Made by a program: the position numbers and the translations under genes
Notes under the pieces: generated by a model
What the model saw: the letters and a program-made list of their open reading frames with translations, nothing else
Told to the model about the DNA's origin: nothing
The model's database searches: none
DNA from: Laccaria trichodermophora
Taxonomy: Eukaryota; Basidiomycota; Agaricomycetes; Agaricales; Hydnangiaceae
Length of the DNA stretch: 64,000 bases
Assembly (NCBI GenBank): GCA_018417955.1
Contig: JACTVC010000025.1
Span: forward strand, 124,001 to 188,000
Direction: 5' to 3'
Part shown: in pieces, positions 54,258 to 64,000 of the stretch
How the letters are laid out: each line of letters opens with the position of its first letter
How positions within the stretch are numbered: the stretch's first letter is position 1

Positions 54258-56026
54258 TTGAATGCCTGCAAGATCTCTTGAACGCTGAAAGTAAGTGCTG
54301 GGGGCAAGGCGAAGGCTGGCTGCAAGACTTCGGTTGGAAAAAGGAATGCTGTGTTCGGAGATGATCGATCCAAGGCGACCTTGACCAGCCAATCTCTCAG
54401 GACGAAGGGAGTGTCAGTAGGGGGCATTCTTTTGTTCATATCAGCTCGACAATACATATTTGGGACCCATTCTGACGTACTTTGGCGGGGAGTTATTATT
54501 TGGGCTGTTCCGTTGCAGGAAATAGATGTGACGGTTGGAGATCGATCTAAGATGGCCTCGACCATCCAAGTCTTTAGGTTCATAGGAATGGGAGGGGTTT
54601 CGTAGTTTGTCCTAAGTTCAATACGCAACTCCTTTAGCTTAGGGAACAGTGTCAATACTCCCAAAATGACTCGGAATGTGTCGGGACTGTCTAATAGGGC
54701 TGTTAGGCCATTCAAAGACAAAGTTGGGAACCTGGAAAATTCCTTCTTCCATATATGGCAGATTGGTCGAATTCCGTCGCAAAGAGATTCCTCCACCGTT
54801 TCGACGTGGAACAACGGGAGAAGCTTCACGCTGGGCCGGACAAATTCACGAAGTCGGGCGGTGGAGGTGGCGGTAGTCGTAATATTAAACAACCCCCCAT
54901 GCCTTTTGAGTTCGAAAGTCAAAAATATAGTTCTAAGCCTCGGAACAATCAAAGACCTGGAAAACATGTAGAAAACCAAGTCTGCGGGGGCAGAGATCGT
55001 TTCCATAGTCAGGAAGACGGGAAAAGATGTGATAGTCAATCCCTCGCCAGAAGGGCTTGCTTTCCATGTCAAAGGTAGAACGCTAAACGTCTGAAGGAGT
55101 GGTAATTGGGCGATGAAACCAAGAGCGTCGAAAAGGTACGTTACGCCCTTGAGGAACAAAGACTTAAGTGAAGCCTGGAGGGCTTCTGCTAATCGATAGA
55201 GTATGAGGGAGCGTTCGGCTTGTGAATATATTGACCTTGGCCACGTCAAGTTGAGCGTGAGCGATGTGATTCGAGATTGCTTCAGCACGGTGAACGTCCA
55301 GCTGGAGCAGGGTGGAGTGAAAAGGCTCAAGGCATCAATTTCCATGCTGCTAAGTGCAATTTGCTGCAAAGCCGCAGGAGAGCAAGTAAGGAATGGTCGA
55401 GTTCCCTCACTGCCGTTCCTCCTATACTGCCAATCTGGCGAATCATTGCGATAGGCGTGTCCCTGGAGTCCTTGAGTGATACTGAAACCACTAGTATCCA
55501 GCGGACTAAATAAGTAACTGTTTCCAAAAAAAGAGTCTGCATTCATGAGGCGAAGGATTTTGCACTTTGTGATTGCTGTGTTGAGCAGGTTCTGTAGGAC
55601 AATAACCCCAGATTCTAGGTACATGTCGCGAGCACCATCCAACCCGGTCATACTAAAAAAAAGGACAACCTCATCAATCGAGGCCAATCGTAGCATCAGG
55701 TGATGCAGCCGACGTATAAGTTCGGCAACGGGCCAACCCCACTGAGGATGATGCCCTGAAAGTTGGAAGTTGCATCGAAGGAACTTCATCTGTTGGATAT
55801 GAAGACCGGCTTGTAAGGCAGACAAGGCATCAGACTGGCTCTCTATGGCGTAGAGATCGAAAGTGCAGTTGGTAGGATCTCGGATTCCGCAATGTTCAAG
55901 AAGCGCCGAGGTGGAAAGATAGTTGAGCAAGCGACATGTCAAAGATAGAGTAAAAAGGGAGTTTGGAGGTACGCGATCCACTATCGCCAGGATAATTTCT
56001 GTTGGTAGGTCCAGTAGCCCGTTCAT
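54245..56026 (-). CDS. F-box protein, copy 1 (intact)
   Basis: Single-exon ORF of 593 aa. The N-terminus holds an F-box: LLDLPTEIILAIVDRVPPNS followed by LFTLSLTCRLLNYLSTSALL. The remainder is Leu-rich with recurring LxxLxL-type strings (SLKSLFLKGVTYLFDALGFI, LTLFPKLKELRIELRT), consistent with a degenerate LRR-like substrate-binding half. F-box proteins link substrates to SCF ubiquitin ligases through Skp1; substrate unknown. No introns, unlike its neighbours. The 3' end runs into a vWA remnant, so the last about 15 residues may derive from that junction. A second, broken copy lies at 57935-59517. Confidence 0.85.
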   Translation of the reverse strand: MNGLLDLPTEIILAIVDRVPPNSLFTLSLTCRLLNYLSTSALLEHCGIRDPTNCTFDLYAIESQSDALSALQAGLHIQQMKFLRCNFQLSGHHPQWGWPVAELIRRLHHLMLRLASIDEVVLFFSMTGLDGARDMYLESGVIVLQNLLNTAITKCKILRLMNADSFFGNSYLFSPLDTSGFSITQGLQGHAYRNDSPDWQYRRNGSEGTRPFLTCSPAALQQIALSSMEIDALSLFTPPCSSWTFTVLKQSRITSLTLNLTWPRSIYSQAERSLILYRLAEALQASLKSLFLKGVTYLFDALGFIAQLPLLQTFSVLPLTWKASPSGEGLTITSFPVFLTMETISAPADLVFYMFSRSLIVPRLRTIFLTFELKRHGGLFNITTTATSTARLREFVRPSVKLLPLFHVETVEESLCDGIRPICHIWKKEFSRFPTLSLNGLTALLDSPDTFRVILGVLTLFPKLKELRIELRTNYETPPIPMNLKTWMVEAILDRSPTVTSISCNGTAQIITPRQSTSEWVPNMYCRADMNKRMPPTDTPFVLRDWLVKVALDRSSPNTAFLFPTEVLQPAFALPPALTFSVQEILQAFNGSP

Positions 56027-57159
56027 GCCTACAAATCTTCTGGTCAGTCCATGGATGATGGTAGAAGGTATACGCCCAGTGTATCACCTCTGTGAAGAAA
56101 GAGAAATCGAAAGTGAGCAATGTAGCAGTGCGCCAAGCAGACTTTACTTTGAAGAAATAATTCACTTGAAGTTGAACGTTGAGGAATCGGACGTTGGGCG
56201 CAAGTTGGGCGTTCAGCCTCACTGTTTAAAGATTTACTCTTCTTGAAGTCAAGGGGGTGGCGGAATGTGGAAAAGAGACCAACACTCGTTTTTTCTTTTT
56301 CAGAGTTCGGCTTGACACCCCCCCCACCACCTACCTTCCTTATAGAGTATGTTTTTTCCACACTCATGCTTTTTTTTTTTTAATTTGTAAGATTTACGTG
56401 GAACAAGTCAACTATTGAGTCACAGGCAGTTGGCCACCTTTTGTCTAAGCTAAACAAAACGGCTTCAGAATATGTACTTGTTCAAAGATGTATGGTAAGT
56501 AAGGACAAAATGAGACGGTGTTTCTTTCTGAGCATCAATATGTGATGAAAATCTTTGGAAAATCCTCAGGTAAATGGGGAGTCGAGGAATCAAGTTTCCG
56601 TTGCGCATGGGGTGGTGCATGGAGCAAGGATTGCCATGCGGTGTAAACGGTCAAAAAACCAACCAAAAACGCAAGTACGGCGGCGGGGACTCTAAATCCT
56701 TGGACCATTACCTTCGGATGCATCGTCATCCACGGAAATCCGTGCGTTGCTGCATCTCAAACTCTACTAATTAAACATCCAAAGTTTCAAAAGGCACATC
56801 GCTGAAGCGCTGACCACTTCGACCAGCAAATTGATGGTAGTCACTTTTTTTTTTCGGCCTTCGGCCGGACCACCCCCCTACCTACCCTTGGTTCGGGATC
56901 CACGTCCCGCTACCCCCTTGCTTGAAGTTGAAATCGAATTTTCATCATCTGTGTCAATATCTTCCTTGGCCCTTGCGTTGAGCGATGTGCCTCTAGCAAA
57001 CCTCTTCTTTACATAACAGCTGTCGGCTAAATTTCTTAACCTTCAAGGAGGCACTGAGCGGAAACCGCTCCTTGGGCCGCAGGTTTCTAGCTGGCAAACT
57101 TCGTGTAGGGCCCGGGGGGAGTGGCGCTCTAATCTGATAAGGTCTGCATCTGCATCTTG
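56027..57159. other. Intergenic with duplicated 3' part
   Basis: 56230-56530 contains C-run and T-run microsatellites. 57010-57150 (AACAGCTGTCGGCTAAATTT..., GGCCGCAGGTTTCTAG, GAGTGGCGCTCTAATC) is homologous to 59825-59960, marking the boundary of the duplicated unit. A small minus-strand ORF is listed separately. Confidence 0.6.
56535..56729 (-). CDS. Small ORF with one membrane helix (64 aa)
   Basis: MTMHPKVMVQGFRVPAAVLA continues into FLVGFLTVYTAWQSLL, a good membrane or signal-anchor helix, then a Pro-rich tail HAPPHAQRKLDSSTPHLPED. The length and single helix could represent a small membrane protein or a first exon. No homologue recognised. Confidence 0.35.
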   Translation of the reverse strand: MTMHPKVMVQGFRVPAAVLAFLVGFLTVYTAWQSLLHAPPHAQRKLDSSTPHLPEDFPKIFITY

Positions 57160-57456
57160 CTTCTTTGGCATCATGTCAATCATCTATAGGTTGTTCTTCC
57201 CTTCAAGTTCTTTCAATAAATAGATGTGGCCCATACTTCACCAACCCCATCCGGGAGACGCATGGTCGGACCCGAAACTGGCGCGATTCGCTCAATATCT
57301 GTGAAGACGCTCATGGTCTGGAGGGGAAATATAATCCGGTATCAAGCTCCACTTCATTGGAGGCTTAATAAGTCGAGATTTCTTAATTCTATGAATCATC
57401 TGCCACTACAGGGAGTAGATGCTAGTGCGTCATACGACAACTTTTTGAAGGACTAA
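57160..57456 (+). pseudogene. Dioxygenase 3'-end fragment (duplicate)
   Basis: Matches 53160-53506: the intron end TTTGCATCTTGCTTCTTTGG, the exon ATGTGGCC...CACCAACCCCATCCGGGAGACGC, GCGATTCGCTCAATAT and the last exon GGGAGTAGATGCTAGTGC. Frameshifts and stops occur within it (for example GAT AAT to TGTGAAG near 57300) and upstream exons are missing. It marks the left edge of the tandem duplicate. Confidence 0.85.
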
Positions 57457-57689
57457 ACAGTTCACACCAACGGCGACGTACAACACCAATACGAAGGTTT
57501 CAGTAGAACTATGGTGGTTACCCCACGCTCGTAGAGACGTGCTCTAGTAGCCAGAACCATTGTAATATTATGATTTAGCGAGAACAGTGTCCGAACGCCA
57601 TTAAGACCAACGACGGGCTGCTTCATGACCCTCCTGGCTACAAGAAGCTTCGCCCACATATAAAGGGCAGGTGAGCGATCATGCTCTCC

Positions 57690-57800
57690 TGTGAAGGCAG
57701 TAAACACACCCCTGCAATTTCCTGCGACGTGTCGTGACAACCTACAACTCGATTCTCTCTCGGCCATCTGTGTTGCAAGCCCAGAGGGTCGCTTTCTTGG
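57690..57800 (-). pseudogene. vWA remnant next to the second F-box copy
   Basis: Only a short piece, read as DPLGLQHRWPREN, matches the vWA segment [13 protein letters not shown]. It sits in the same relative position as the longer remnant beside F-box copy 1, so the remnant was already present when the unit duplicated, and was then shortened here. Confidence 0.6.
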
Positions 57801-57829
57801 GCCGGGGCGAGGGTCGGACGCAAGATTTC

Positions 57830-59517
57830 GGTTGGAAAAAGGAAGGGTATGTTCGGAGATCGATCCAAGGCGACCATGACTTATCCAATCCCTCAGGATG
57901 ATGGGGGTGGGACGCTCTCTTTTGTTGGATTAGCTCAACAAGACATGATTGCGACCCATTCTGACGTACTTTGGCGGGGAATTATTCTTTGGGCTGTTCC
58001 GTTGCAGGAAATAGATGTGACGTTTGTAGATCGATCTAAGATGGCCTCAACCATCCAAGTCTTCATGTTGATAGGAGTGGGAGCAGCTTCGTAACTTGTC
58101 CTAAGTTCAACACGCAATTCCTCTAGCCTAGGGAACAGGGTCAATACTCCCAGAATGACCCGGAATGTATCGGGACTGTCTAACAGAGCTGTTAAGCCAT
58201 TCAAAGACATAGTTGTGAACCTGGAAAATTCCTCTTCCCATATAGGGCAGATTGGTCGAATTCCGTCGCAAAGAGATTCCTCTAGATCTAATGATGGAAC
58301 ACTGCCAAGGTGGAATAACAAGAGTAGCTTCACGGTGGGTCCAACAGATTCACGAAGTCGGGCGATGGAGGTGGCTGTAGTTGTAATATCCTCCAACCCC
58401 CCAACCTTCTTGATTGAGAAGGCCAGAAAAATGGTCCTTAGCCTCGGTACGATCAAAGGCCTAGAAAACATGTAGAAAACTAAGTCTGCGGGAGCAGAAA
58501 TCGTTTCCATGGATAGAACGTGGGGAAAAGATGTGATAGTCGAACTCTCATCAATGCTCGCTTTCCACGTCCAAGGAAGAACGCCAAACGTTTCAAGAAG
58601 TGGTAATTGGGCTATGAAGCTAAGAGCATCGAGGAGGTGTGTTACGCCCTTGAGAAACAAAAACTTAAGTGAAGGCTGAAGGGCCTCTGCTAGTCGAGAG
58701 AATATGAGGGATCGTTCGGCTTGCGTAGATCTTGACGTAGGCCATTTCAAGTTGACGGTGAGCGATGTGATCTGAGATTGCCTTAGCACGGTGAAGGTCC
58801 AGCTGGAGCAGGGCGGAGTGAAAAGGCTCAAGGCATCAATTTCCATCCTGCTGAGCGCAATCTGTTGCAAAGCCGCAGGAGGGCAAGTAAGGAATGGACG
58901 AGTTCCTGTACTAATGTTCCTCGTATACTGCCAATCTGGCGAATCATTGCGGTTGACGAATCGCCGGAGTCTTTGAGTGATACTGGAACCACTATCCGGT
59001 GGATTGAATAAGTAACTGTTTCCAAAAAAAGAGCCTGCACTCATGAGGCGAAGGATCTTGCACTTCGTGATAACTGTGTTGAGCAACTCCTGTAGGATAA
59101 TAACCCCAGATCTTAGGTGTATGTCGTGAGGGACAATCATCCCCAAGAGAGGACAACCTCATCAATTGAGGCCAATCTTAGCATGAGGCGATGTAGTCGA
59201 CGTATAAGTTTGGCAGCGGGCCATTCCCACTGAGGATAATATCCTGTAGGCCGGAGGTTGCATCGAAGGAACTTCATCTGTTGGATATGAAGACCGGCTT
59301 GTAAGGCAGACAGGGCATCGGCCTGGCCCTCTACAGTGGTGTAGAGATCAAAAGTGCAGTTGGTAGGATCTCGGATTCCGCAATGTTCGAGAAGCGCCGA
59401 TGTGGAAAGATAGTTGAGCAAGCGACATGTCAAAGATAGAGTAAAAAGGGAGTTTGGAGGTACGCGATCCACTATCGCCAGGATGATTTCTACTGGTAGG
59501 TCCAGTAGCCCGTTCAT
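57830..59517 (-). pseudogene. F-box protein, copy 2 (frameshifted and truncated)
   Basis: Starts at ATG 59517 with the same F-box (LLDLPVEIILAIVDRVPPNS). It is collinear with copy 1 to IDEVVLSWG near 59140, where a deletion removes the segment that reads FFSMTGLDGARDMYL in copy 1 and shifts the frame. The second half continues in another frame from about 59120 (HLRSGVIILQELLN...) to WVAIMSC, where TGA at about 57935 ends it some 45 codons earlier than copy 1. Traces of the lost tail (DRSPNIPFLFPTEILRPTLA) remain to about 57800. The two halves could in principle be expressed separately, but loss of the joining segment makes a functional protein unlikely. Confidence 0.82.
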
Positions 59518-60884
59518 GCCTGCATATCCCCTGGTCAGCAGTGGGGTCCATGATAGAAGGTATACGCCCAGTGTATCACCTCTGTGGAGGAAGAAAAATA
59601 GGAACAATGTAGCAATGCCCCAAGCAGGCCTCAAGTATAATGATTGTAGAGAATTGAGAGATTGACTTCAAATGGAGGAATCGGACGTTGGTTGTGGTTC
59701 AAGCCGTCGCAGCACAATACTTAGATTCGTCACGTGTCTACAACCTCTTCATCATCTCCGCCCTTCGAGCTGATCTCCCTGGGCCCTTGCGTTGAGCATG
59801 CGCCTCTAATAAGCCCCCTATTCAACAGCTGTCAGCCAAATTTTTAGAACTTGAAATTTCTTACCCTTCAAGGATTGGAGGCTCTGAGCCGGAACCGCTC
59901 CTTCGGCCGCAGGTTTCTAGGCCTGGCAAGGCATGCAGGGGAGTGGCGCTCTAATCGACCCGAACCGCTAGGAAGGAAAGCTGTTGCGAGTCGTTCTGCT
60001 AGCATCCATATAGTGGTGGAAAGTCATGCCTCATGCATGCAAACCCGTCAGGATGGTCCACCAGTTGGCAGTCGATCATCTGATGACCAGATTCCCAAGG
60101 TTTGAGGGGAGCTAGGAAGAAGACAACCTTATGTTTTAGGAGACAAAGAAAATGCTCTTGGAACATCGAAGCAAGTGCCTTCAAAAAGCTCGCCGCTCGG
60201 ATCGCTGCCGTCGAACGTCTGGATATCAAAGAAGAGTGAGTTTCGCTTTCCTTTGGTTATTTTGTATGATTGCTGATGCGTCTGCACACTGCTTTTAGGC
60301 GGGTGGCTGAATTGTAGCAGGGTTGGAATGCTTGTGGAGAAAGCTCATACGGAATCTGATTGACCAAAGCAGGGGAATGGTAAAGGGGTAAATTGCTCAT
60401 GTACGTCATTATACCCTGCCTGGGCGACAATTCGATTCTGAGTCTTCATAGCTTTAACTGTGATTGCTTGTCAGTCGAGTGGAGAACGAATCACCTCCAA
60501 CGCGAACCAGAACCACGCCTTTTTACAACCCTTTCATGGCTTTCACTCGCTCTCGATTGCGAAGTGGTGCACTCCCCTGCCACTTTGTTCATCCAAGCGA
60601 GAGGACTTCTTGAATCGGCGCTACTTTAGAGTTTCAGACATTTGACGGCAGATGCGGCCTTGGCACTATGTTTGACACACGTCAATCGATGTTGCAAGGA
60701 GGTGGGAGGTTACTGTTGAACAGGGGGATCTTCGGAAATGCTTCAGCAGCATGAGGCATGAGATCAGCATGTTGGTCCCTGGCCTTTCATGCGTGGGATG
60801 AGCATAGTATATGTGCACCGACGAACCATTCTTCGTTACAAACGACAACGACAACCTTCCCATCGAACTATCGTACTCGGAGCT
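59518..60884. other. Duplicated unit edge and RING upstream region
   Basis: 59520-59650 matches the 5' flank of F-box copy 1 (CGCCCAGTGTATCACCTCTG). 59825-59960 matches 57010-57150. 60660-60884 resembles the upstream region of RING copy 5 (62190-62452). No separate gene recognised between 59970 and 60660. Confidence 0.55.
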
Positions 60885-61704
60885 ATGCTTCTTATTCACC
60901 CTTCCAGCTGTTGCGATGTCTGTCTGGAATCCTACAACTGGGACATCACGACACAGATGCCTCATGTCATACCCTGTGGCCATATTTTCTGTAAAATGTT
61001 GGTCTGTTAGTCCTACTCCTGGTTCTCGCTCATTCTAATCCATTAACAGTTGTCTGGAGTCGATGACATCCCCGAATTGCCCGTTATGCCGCAAGGCCTT
61101 CTCCCACAATGGCATAGTGAAGCTCCACATTGATCGCCCGCTAATGTCAGGTCAGGGTCTACAAGAGGTTGAGCTGCTGCAGAGGCTTTCCGCAGAAGAA
61201 GAAAAGCGTCAGGCAGATTTCGAAGCAGCTGCGGAACAGAGCAAGCAACGCAAGCGGGAACTACAAGAAGCCCTAGAAAGGGCATGGCATCGACAACGGA
61301 GCAAGGAAGAGACGGAGGTTCAGAGACAACAGCGGGCAGTAGAACAAGGTGCTGCCGCTCCCCCGGCCGTCCGTGTAGAAATGTCTGCCCGGCGACTACT
61401 CTTGGAAGACTTTCCCCTTCCTCCCCACAGCGGCGCTGTCAGTGCCGCAGCCATACAACCATTTATCTTTAGGCCAGCTACACGATCTAGCCAGGGACCA
61501 CGGCAGGATCCAGGTCTTGCTAGTCTGGCGTATAATGCTAGAGCACCATCGAGACCATCAGGATTAGCCTTACTTCGGCCAAGATCCCCCTATCCCAGGT
61601 CGCTAACTCTTGTCGATGATAGCCCCTCTATCATCCGTCGGATTGGTGAGCGAAATCTCAGCAGTATTCAGCAGCCACTAATGGGTGTTCCAAAGATTTC
61701 GTGA
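60885..61704 (+). CDS. RING-finger coiled-coil protein, copy 4
   Basis: Exons 60885-60997 and 61050-61704 give 255 aa from MLLIHPSSCCDVCLESYNWD. RING: CDVC, PCGHIFCKIC, CPLC, with the same internal phase-2 intron (AAA AT / T TGT). The coiled coil (RLSAEEEKRQADFEAAAEQS) resembles copies 1-3, but the tail differs, with PLPPHSGAVSAAAIQPFIFR and a proline/serine-rich end VGERNLSSIQQPLMGV-like. Plus strand, while copies 1-3 are on the minus strand. More diverged from them than they are from one another. E3 activity is inferred from the RING only. Confidence 0.85.
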
Positions 61705-62452
61705 ACAGGGCAAGAACTAGTGCGACAGCCGTTGAGGCATGAGCTCACTCTAAGCAGGCTGAGAGCGATTTAGAGAGGTCCGCGAGTGTGGTATCAGTAT
61801 AGCCGGCGAATAATCCCACATCTTTGAACGGAACAAATAATGATTGGTATCGCTTGTTTGGATGTCAAACCTTCAGTTTCAACAAGTAAGACCGACAAAG
61901 TCTTGTTCCCTCGTCCAATTATCTTTAATTGCCAACAACCAGTTGAAGTTCAGACTCTTGCAACCATGGAAAACACGTTTTTCAGGAATCAATCAAGGTT
62001 TTCCAAAATCTCAATCAAGCAGAATGGAATCCGTCAACGCGTGGTCACACCGGAAGGCCGGGAACTTCTCAAGCGCTAGTTTTCCTCCAACTCGTTACAT
62101 ACGTTCCCAGCTAAGTGTTGGCTAAGGGTGCTATGCTCGCACGTCAAAACATCCGGACAAGGGTTAGCTCTGCCGGTGCAGCCTTAAAGTCTCAGACCAT
62201 TGGTGGGCAAAGAGGCGTCAGCACTCGATGCGATGTCCTTGCTTTTTGATGTTGCAAGAAGGCGAGAACGTTCTTGTCGAATCAGGGCGAATACACGCGT
62301 GCTAGAGGGCACAAGGCGTGGGGTGAGCATGTTGATTTGTTGTACATGGCCTGGCCTTTCGTGCGTGGACGTGCACAACATATATGCACTGGCAACCCGC
62401 AGGCCGTTGCGAAGGACAACGACAACCACGGCTTTGAATATCACCAGAATTC
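61705..62452. other. Intergenic between RING copies 4 and 5
   Basis: 62190-62452 is homologous to the 5' flank of RING copy 4. The rest holds no recognised gene; overlapping frames at 61840-62125 have no motif. Confidence 0.5.
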
Positions 62453-63352
62453 ATGCTCATCGTCCACGCTTCGAGTTGTTGCGATGTCTGCTTGGACCCC
62501 TACTCCTGGGACCTCTTGCCACATTCCATTCCCTGCGGCCATATTTTTTGTAAAACGTTGGTCCTACTCTAACCAAAGGCCATCTATGGTTTTCCCAAGC
62601 TCTAATGTTATAACAGTTGTCTGGTGTCGATCGCACCCTCAAAATGCCCCTTATGCCGCAAGTCATTCTTTTTCGATGGCATAGTGAAGCTGCACATCGG
62701 TCGCGCCGCAGCGTCCCAGGGCTCCCAGGAGTTCGAGCTGCTGCAGAGACTTGTTGTAGAGGGATCAAATTGTCAAAGTGATCTGGAAACAGCTGTAGAA
62801 CGGAGCAGGCAGAACCAGCAGGAAATAAAAGAAGCCCTGGAAAGAGTGTTGCGAGAACAGAGCAAAGAAGAGACAGAAGTTCGCAGAGACAATCAACCGA
62901 CCGCGGAAGTAGGTCCCGGTGCACCCACAGCCATTTATACAGTCTCCCCTCGGGACGGAGACAGGAGTTCGCCTCGTCCAATCATTCGTGATGCGGCAGA
63001 AAACCGGAGGGCAAGGCGGGAAGCGAGATACGCTGACAGTGGACTCAGTTTACGGTCGTCTCCTCCCGAGACTGTAATTCCCAGCTCGCTGCATCCTTTC
63101 GACAGAAGCGTTCCAAGCTCACCACTTCTTCCGTTTGATAGAGCAGTTCCCACCTCGCCGCCGTCCCGATTGCAGAATGAAATTCCAAGCGCCAGCATGC
63201 AGCGGGAAGCGAGGAGTCATTTTTCTCTACTTTCATCTTATCAAGTCATTGATAGGTATCCTCGGCCCAACCCTCCGTTTCTCGAAATCGAGACACTTCC
63301 CGGTGCCCAGCAGGGAGCAAGAAACCATTTTTCTTCACCTTCAAATCTGTAA
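62453..63352 (+). CDS. RING-finger coiled-coil protein, copy 5, repeat tail cut by a stop
   Basis: Exons 62453-62556 and 62617-63352 give 279 aa from MLIVHASSCCDVCLDPYSWD. RING: CDVC, PCGHIFCKTC, CPLC, with three residues fewer in the first loop (SWDLLPHSIPCGH). The coiled coil is less conserved (VVEGSNCQSDLETAVERSRQ). The tail has short repeats (PFDRSVPSSPLLPFDRAVP) and then about 34-residue repeats with (V/I)DRxPR...FxTLP. The frame stops at TAA 63350-63352 exactly where the preceding repeat has CAA (Q-V-I-D-R against stop-V-V-D-R), and stays open in the same frame for 97 more codons to TGA 63644-63646. The ancestral protein was therefore probably about 377 aa. Confidence 0.82.
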
Positions 63353-63560
63353 GTCGTTGATAGGACTCCTCGACACAGTTCTCCGCCTCTTACATTCGAT
63401 ACTCTACATCCCAGCGTTCGGCAAGATGCAAGAAATAGTTTTGCTCCACTTTCAAGAAGTCGCCAAGCTAATGATAGGAGTTCTCAACCCAACTCGCCGC
63501 CTATGGAATTCGAGACACTTCCCAGCGCCCTTCAGGAATCAAGAAATCCAAGCCGTTCGA
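63180..63560 (+). repeat. About 100-bp degenerate coding repeats in RING copy 5 tail
   Basis: Three to four units built around GTCRTTGATAGG...CCTCG, then GAGACACTTCCC and GCAAGAAA, in one frame. Units have diverged by substitutions and small deletions. Confidence 0.75.
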
Positions 63561-63646
63561 CTAGTGCAGTGTCCCCGCAACTTGAAGTTAATAACCGTGC
63601 TCCTGTGGAGAAGTTAGTACCCGGCCGGAAGCGTCGCGTGCGCTGA

Positions 63647-64000
63647 GCTAGACAGAAACCGCTTTCTTTTCTTCCCCTTCATAGTCAGCGAAATATCACG
63701 CACTCCAGTGGTCGCGTGTTAATGGGAAACCCGAAGATACAAGGAAGGAGACTCAACAAGGCAAGAACTGGTGCAAATGGTTTTGTGGTATAAGCTGGCA
63801 CCAAGCAGGTTTGGGCGAGTTCAAGCAGGGGCCCGTGAGCGGGATACCAGTAGATTTTTTTTCTGGTGTTGGTATATTATTGTTCTTCTCTTCGAGGCTC
63901 CCTCATAAGGCCCGAGGTGCTCCTGCTCTTAGATGCCATTGTTGCATGACGCCCTCGTGTACCGGGCAAGACTACACATGGCAGGGAGGTAGTCGTGGAA
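63647..64000. other. Right edge of the window, no gene seen
   Basis: 3' flank of RING copy 5. It resembles the corresponding flank after copy 4 (AACAAGGCAAGAACTGGTGC here and AACAGGGCAAGAACTAGTGC at about 61705), so the duplicated unit includes the 3' region. No further gene identified. Confidence 0.5.

Noticed and set aside
56850..56885. CGGCCTTCGGCCG palindrome and C-run as a regulatory site
   Set aside because: A short palindrome in a gene-poor duplicated interval, with no second copy at a comparable promoter position.

Overview
The window reads as chromosomal DNA of a mushroom-forming basidiomycete (Agaricomycete). Genes are split by many short introns (about 45-60 bases, GT/AG) and lie on both strands. 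There is a DUF6535 membrane protein, F-box proteins, a Ngaro-like tyrosine-recombinase retroelement and hAT transposons of fungal type. Two housekeeping genes anchor it: ribosomal protein uS11 (RPS14) and a glycerol-3-phosphate/DHAP acyltransferase. No rRNA, intact tRNA or CRISPR array was seen.

Layout. 1-4.4 kb: two arrays of a 120-bp satellite in opposite orientation around a 1.3-kb spacer. 5.5-15.7 kb: a nest of hAT transposons. The outer element (TIR TAGGGCTTCGCACCGTA) carries a broken hAT transposase; one element with perfect 8-bp target duplications sits in its left half, a second sits at the last codons of the transposase, and a third sits inside the second. 16-22 kb: a decayed gene, a secreted/membrane protein, a small hAT-like MITE and an Agaricomycete-type hypothetical gene. 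23-38 kb: three partial copies of a segment containing vWA-domain genes and RING-finger genes, interrupted at 27.06-30.53 kb by a retroelement with the Ngaro repeat order A1-ORFs-B1-A2-B2 that has a Gag-like ORF and a tyrosine recombinase but no room for a reverse transcriptase. 38.5-50.6 kb: the more ordinary gene-dense part (acyltransferase, uS11, hypotheticals, DUF6535 protein, carboxymuconate cyclase, four-TM protein). 51-60 kb: a secreted intradiol dioxygenase followed by a tandem duplication of [dioxygenase 3' end - vWA remnant - F-box gene]. 60.9-63.7 kb: two more RING genes on the plus strand.

Themes. (1) Local gene-family expansion: five RING-coiled-coil paralogues with the same intron inside the RING, three vWA relatives (one intact, one inactivated, one remnant) and two F-box copies (one intact, one broken). 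(2) The intact vWA gene ends in about 27-30 copies of an acidic ten-residue repeat encoded by a 30-bp minisatellite; its broken sister lacks it. (3) Aromatic catabolism: the intradiol dioxygenase and carboxymuconate cyclase lie within 6 kb and catalyse neighbouring steps of the protocatechuate branch in general terms, although the dioxygenase looks secreted. (4) Transposon layering gives a relative insertion history.

Exon boundaries were set by hand from splice signals and reading frame. Where I give a protein length, the summed exons came out divisible by three. Functions come from recognised motifs, not from database searches.
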